Of a stretch of 64,000 nucleotides of DNA, positions 59,388 to 64,000 are shown in pieces (the first letter of the stretch is position 1; each line of letters starts with the position of its first letter). The position numbers and the translations under genes are program-made. A model generated the notes under the pieces. That model did no database searches and had not been told where the DNA came from. It worked only from the letters and a program-made list of their open reading frames with translations. This DNA is from Megachile rotundata (Eukaryota > Arthropoda > Insecta > Hymenoptera > Megachilidae), in the NCBI RefSeq assembly GCF_050947335.1, contig NC_134993.1, positions 8,928,001 to 8,992,000 of the forward strand, in the 5' to 3' direction.

Positions 59388-62300
59388 TCAGATATTAGTG
59401 TTCGCCTCTCTCCACGTACTTTGACCTAAGTTGTGAAGCCTGAGGCTACTTCCGGAATTCTCGTCGGGCTCGTAAGCAGAATTCGTGTGTCCAGCGTGTC
59501 CCTCGAACACGTCTTTAACAGAAATCTGGCTACTTCTCGATGGACGACCTTGAATTCCTAAAGGATTCCCTGCTACTCCGTAAATATTATTCGCTCCTAA
59601 GGTTTGCATTTGCGATTTCCTCCTCATCGCCATTATGCTGTTTCTGCGTCCCTCGAATGCCTTGAATGCTTTCGCTGAACGTCTTGTTGACATATTTCTT
59701 GGTAAACCTAAACAAAAATATAATATTTCAATTTTAGTATTTTTTCTTTTTATTACTATAGAAAATATATGTTAAAAGTTTATTAACAATTTTTATTGTA
59801 ATGCTGAAAATGAAGTATGTCATCTAATCCTAAATGGTTGTATAAAATACAAGACCTAAATATTTATATAAAATTCATAACCCAAATGTTTATATAAAAT
59901 TCATAACCCAAATGTTTATATAAAATTCATAACCCAAATGTTTATATAAAATTCATGAACTAAATGTTTAAATAAAATTCATAACCCAAATGCTTATATA
60001 AAATTCATAATCTAAATGTTTATATAAAATTCATAACCCAAATGTTTCTATAAAATTCATAACCCAAATGTTTATATAAAATTCATAACACAAATGTTTA
60101 TATAAAATCTCTAACCTAAATGTTTAGATAAAATTCATAACCTAAATGTTTAAGTAAAATTCATAACCGAAATGTTTATATAAAATTCATAACCTAAATG
60201 TTTATATAAACACATAACCTAAATGTTATAGAAAATATTAATAAAAAATTAATTGTCACTGTTATATGTATGAACCTTGATTCCCTATAATAAAAAGCGT
60301 TTTAATAAATAAATAAATAAATGTAGTGTATTGACTTGTAAAAGAAGAGAAAAGGTTTGAAAAGGCAGTTCCTATTTATCATTTTTTCGAATGTGCGATT
60401 TTTTTCATAAATTTTAGGGTAAAGTTTCCAGCAACCCTGATTTGAATATCGGAAATACCGTCACGCGCTTGAATACGTGATGGCTACATAAAAGAAATAC
60501 GAGATTCGTACATATCATCAACATACCGTTTATACAGGGCGTTTCAAAAACAAAATTCTGTGCTAAAATCGTGCATTTTTTATATTAAGAGGAAATAAAT
60601 TAAATAAAAATGGCAAATTGAAGTAGAAGTAACAAATTTACTTGGTGAATTTATTTACTTACTGTGGTCATTGCAAGAATTTTATACAGAATTTTATTTG
60701 TGGCAATATAACGAAACACAACTGGGTTTTATGAAATTATAAAATAATAGTCATTGTTGATAAAATATTTGAAGCTCTTTCTCTTTCTCAATTAACTTTG
60801 TAAATTTATTTACTTACTGTGGTCATTAGAAGAATTTTATACAGATCTTTATTTGTGGCAATATAACAAAATACAACTGTATTTAACGAAATTATGAAAT
60901 CATAGTCATTGTTGTGAGAATATTTGAAATCGTCGTTAAGAATTTTTAAATTTATTTCTCAAATTCCTTCTTAAATAATTCTCTTACATTATTCTGTTGA
61001 GTATCTTATATGTACTAATCATCTTTATACAAATTCTACTATTTTCAAACATACTACGTACACTAATTTTTCCTATTTATTCTTGATAATAAAACTTTGC
61101 AAAAATCACTACAAGCACCTTCTAAAACTCTGTCATCGGCAATATATCGGAACTATATTTTATAAACAAATAAAGCTCTATTAACTATAAAACATCTGAG
61201 GTAATTATTTCAAATATCTCAATACTTTAATTTTCTTTTAATCTATCAACCTCATTCTTCATTATGTACATATTCTATTAATTCTACAGTAGACTCGTTA
61301 TATTGCAATTTTCACATAAACAATCACGCTCCCAATATTTCTCCATTATTCTAACACAAGTATAGTTACTTGCAGACTCTCTACAAGTAGACTCTCGTTA
61401 CATTGCAAGACTACAGTAGACTCTCGTTATATTGCAATTTTCACATAAACAATCACACACCCAATATTTCTCTATTATTCTAATACACGTATAGTCACTT
61501 GCAGACTCTCTACAAGTAGACTCCGTTATATTGCAAGACTACAGTAGACTCTCGTTATATTGCAATTTTCACATAAACAATCACACATCCAATATTCGTC
61601 CACTATTCTACTAAGTACCTATACTTGTATTATTATACACAATTTTTGTGTTTTTATACACAACTACCCATTGCAATAATAATTAACAATAATTTTATTG
61701 CAACTACTTCATATATGGCATAACGAAATTCTACCATACCTTGCGATCAATTAGACAATTTCATACAAACCATACTACGTGAAAGCTTGTCAAATACTAT
61801 TATACTTCACAACATAATTAGATAAAGAAATAATTTTTTCCCAATTTTTTGTCACTTTCTCTTCGACATAATTAAGTAACATTGTCTTAACTTACCGTTT
61901 CCTTCTGACAGGCTAAAGAATCGCTGTCTGAAAGCGACATCGAGGGTATTGATTGCCTGCGTCTTTCTGCGACTCTTTTCGAGGTTTCTTATCGTCTTTC
62001 TTCGACCGGGACCGCTACCACTGCCTTCCTCATAATCACCCTCCATTCCATCTAATCTTTGTAAATCTCTCACTATTTCCACCGCGTGTTTCGATAACAA
62101 TGCTTCTTCCGACAAATCCTTTGTCTAATAAACCAGACAGAAAAACGCTGCTATTAACTCGAGTCCATCATTACCGTCATTATGGTTCACATTTTACCCT
62201 AAATATACCGGGTGTAGTACGGGGAAGAAATGTTACTAGACTTTTACTTTCATTTTATATACAAAGTTCACTCTAAATCATCTCAAAATTTAAATTAAAC

Positions 62301-62955
62301 TTGAAGGTAAATTTCCTTAAATTTCAACTGAAGTTTGAAGGTGAATCCCCTTAAATTTTAGGCAAAGTTTTGAGGTAAATCTGCTAAAATTTTGCATTAA
62401 GTTTCAAAGTAAATCTTCTTAAATTTTAGGCAAAGTGTTAAGGTAAATCTGTTAAAATTTTTAATTAAACTTGAAGGTGAATTTCCTTAAATTTCAACTG
62501 AAGTTTAAAGGTGAATCTCCAAAAATTTTAAATTAAGTTTAAAAATAAATCTCCTAAAATTCTAACTAAGGTTTCAAGGCAAGTCACCTCAAATTACCCT
62601 AATTTTTTAAAGATCCCAAAACTACTGAAACACTAACTCTCCCCTAATTTTAAGATAAACTAAAAAACTCCCTTATTTCAAGATCATATAATCTTGAGAA
62701 CACGTCCGAGTAAACCCGGTTGAAATCACACGAATCCAGCAGTACATTTACAAGAATATTTACTAATTCATTGAACATAACCCGTACCTTCTTGCAGCAG
62801 TACCAATCCAAGCTGGTGCTGGCTAAAATATGTGCGAACGTGCCAAATCGATGGAACAGCATCGCCGTAAATTGAATAACCAATATGAGGGCGAAGAAGA
62901 ACACGAAAACCAGCCCGATTGGTTCGAGTTGTAGATACTCCTTCGTAATGTGTAC
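59388..62955 (-). CDS. kkv: Chitin synthase 1, last three exons
   Basis: Three minus-strand exons join in phase: 62955-62788 (56 codons), 62124-61896 and 59707-59388, the last ending in a stop codon. The first encodes KEYLQLEPIGLVFVFFFALI, then a helix continuing into FHRFGTFAHILAST, a hallmark of insect chitin synthase membrane anchors. The second has LSKHAVEIVRDLQRLDG and GRRKTIRNLEKSRRKTQ, then LDVAFRQRF. The third has FEGRRNSIMAMRRKSQMQTL followed by GANNIYGV. These C-terminal tails are typical of CHS1 (krotzkopf verkehrt), which polymerises UDP-GlcNAc into chitin at the apical membrane of epidermis and trachea. The catalytic domain (EDR, QRRRW) lies outside the window. In insect CHS1 the exon matching 62788-62955 exists in two alternative forms; only one form is visible here. 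Confidence 0.9.
59855..60235. repeat. 26-bp tandem repeat in the last kkv intron
   Basis: A unit of about 26 bases (TTATATAAAATTCATAACCC plus AAATGT) repeats about fourteen times with scattered substitutions, inside the intron between the last two kkv exons. Confidence 0.9.
60649..60955. repeat. Direct repeat of about 155 bp, two copies
   Basis: Copies at about 60649-60803 and 60804-60955 share ACTTACTGTGGTCATT, ATTTGTGGCAATATAACRAAA and ATAGTCATTGTTG. The GGCAATATAAC part is again the pogo-like terminal motif. A lone transposon-end motif TATACAGGGCGTTTC lies upstream at 60534. Confidence 0.75.
61285..61625. repeat. 127-bp tandem repeat built from a MITE end
   Basis: Units start at 61285, 61412 and 61540, each opening with TACAGTAGACTCTCGTTATA, the pogo-like terminal sequence, and carrying a second partial copy (ACAAGTAGACTC) about 100 bases later. 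The third unit is truncated. It lies in the last kkv intron. Confidence 0.9.
62285..62600. repeat. Diverged tandem repeat in a kkv intron
   Basis: Units of about 45-60 bases of the form AAATTTTAGGCAAAGTTT with GAGGTAAATCTGCTAA repeat about six times between kkv exons at 62124 and 62788. Confidence 0.75.
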
Positions 62956-64000
62956 CTAAAAAATGCGTATCATCGTTGAAGCAGACGTTGATGAATGAGT
63001 CTACTTACACCGAATTTAAAATAGAAATGTGGACAGAAAGAGAAACACATAAGTACATATTGCGGTTGTTATTGATGTAGCCCGGGGTTGCTTCATTACA
63101 AATTCTCTGAACATTACAATATTATTATTCTTAAATTTGGTTGAAGTACGTTTATTGATGGCTGTAATGAAACAACTCTTCCTGTACGTACATAATCACT
63201 GATTTATATAATCATTTTTAGTTTTAGATCTGTGATGTTGTTGTAAGATCTAATATGTGCTGTAGGTGTCTTTTGACTATTTGCAATTTTGACCATTTGG
63301 AATTTTAGACTTTTGGATTGCACAAGGTTTAGTTGTGAATACAGCATATACTTCTGTTTGGGGAATTTGAAAATTTGAGAGTTTGGGCAGTTTGGGGGAT
63401 TTGAGGAATCTGGAAATTTGAGAGTTTGGGGGATTTGGGAAATTTGGAAATTTGAGAGTTTGGGGGATTTGAGGAATTTGGAAATTTGAGAGTTTAGGGG
63501 ATTTGGGAAATTTGGAAATTTGAGAGTTTGGGGAATTTGGGGAATATGGAAATTAGAGAGTTTGGGGGATTTGGGAAATTTGGAAATTTGAGAGTTTGGG
63601 GAATTTGGGAATTTGGGAACTTGAGAATTTGGAAATTTGGGAATTTTGGAACTTGAGAATTTGAAAATTTGAGAGTTTGGGAAATTTGGGGAATATGGAA
63701 ATTAGAGAGTTCGGGTGATTTGGGAAATTTGGAAATTTGAGAGTTTGGGGAATTTGGGAATTTGGGAACTTGAGAATTTGGAAATTTGGGAATTTTGGAA
63801 CTTGAGAATTTGGAAATTTGAGAGTTTGGGGAATTTGGAGAATTTGGAAATTTGAGAGTTTGGAGAATTTGAGAGTTTGGAGAATTTGGGAATTTGGGAA
63901 CTTGAGAATTTGGAAATTTGGGAATTTTGGAACTTGAGAATTTGGAAATTTGAGAGTTTGGGGAATTTGGAGAATTTGGAAATTTGAGAGTTTGGAGAAT
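62956..64000. other. kkv intron with a G-strand A/T-rich repeat
   Basis: No further chitin synthase exon is recognisable here, so this is presumably intron. From about 63350 to the window end it is a repeat of GGAAATTTGAGAGTTTGGGG-like units with higher-order copies of roughly 100-190 bases, G on the plus strand. Confidence 0.65.

Overview
The window looks like nuclear DNA from an insect, most likely a hymenopteran such as a bee. The evidence is the set of arthropod genes (chitin synthase, Spätzle, a RYamide-type receptor), GT-AG introns, very AT-rich spacers, MITE-type transposons with TACAGGGTG ends, and long tandem A/T-rich repeats. No rRNA, tRNA, CRISPR array or bacterial feature was seen. 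Most genes are split into exons too short to show as long open reading frames. I rebuilt them by eye from splice sites and reading phase, so each exon join is an inference that cDNA could test.

Layout. 1-17 kb is mostly gene-poor: dispersed repeats, a 77-bp tandem array, a 950-bp hairpin MITE, and one possible first coding exon on the minus strand at 7.3 kb. At 17.4-17.8 kb a single-exon minus-strand gene with a clear TATA box and initiator encodes a small secreted Ser/Lys-rich protein. At 20.4-20.6 kb is the last exon of a Cys-rich secreted protein with a polyadenylation signal. From 24.0 to 30.3 kb a six-exon minus-strand gene encodes a Spätzle-family Toll ligand. Its third intron holds, on the opposite strand, the first coding exon of a neuropeptide GPCR (RYamide/NPY-like receptor).

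33.9-51.0 kb is one minus-strand gene of four exons, two of them giant. It encodes a secreted mucin-like protein of about 5,196 residues: signal peptide, dibasic region, enormous Thr-rich tracts broken by acidic Tyr-rich boxes, a coiled coil, and a Cys-containing tail with furin-like sites. Its 3' UTR runs directly into a transposon. 52.1-56.1 kb holds a four-exon plus-strand gene for an unrecognised 226-residue multipass membrane protein. 59.4-63.0 kb holds the last three exons of chitin synthase 1 (kkv, minus strand); the rest of that gene lies beyond the right edge.

The most unusual content is a TIR transposon family present twice (31999-33543 and 54126-55422). Each copy carries a CpG-rich internal array of 15-bp units (ACGCGTAGTAATCCA-like) arranged in 300-bp higher-order repeats between roughly 130-bp inverted ends. 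One copy sits inside another MITE at the 3' end of the mucin gene; the other lies in intron 2 of the membrane-protein gene. A second, pogo-like MITE (56877-57183) also carries an internal minisatellite. The A/T-rich tandem repeats keep C on the plus strand up to about 42 kb and G on the plus strand beyond about 51 kb.
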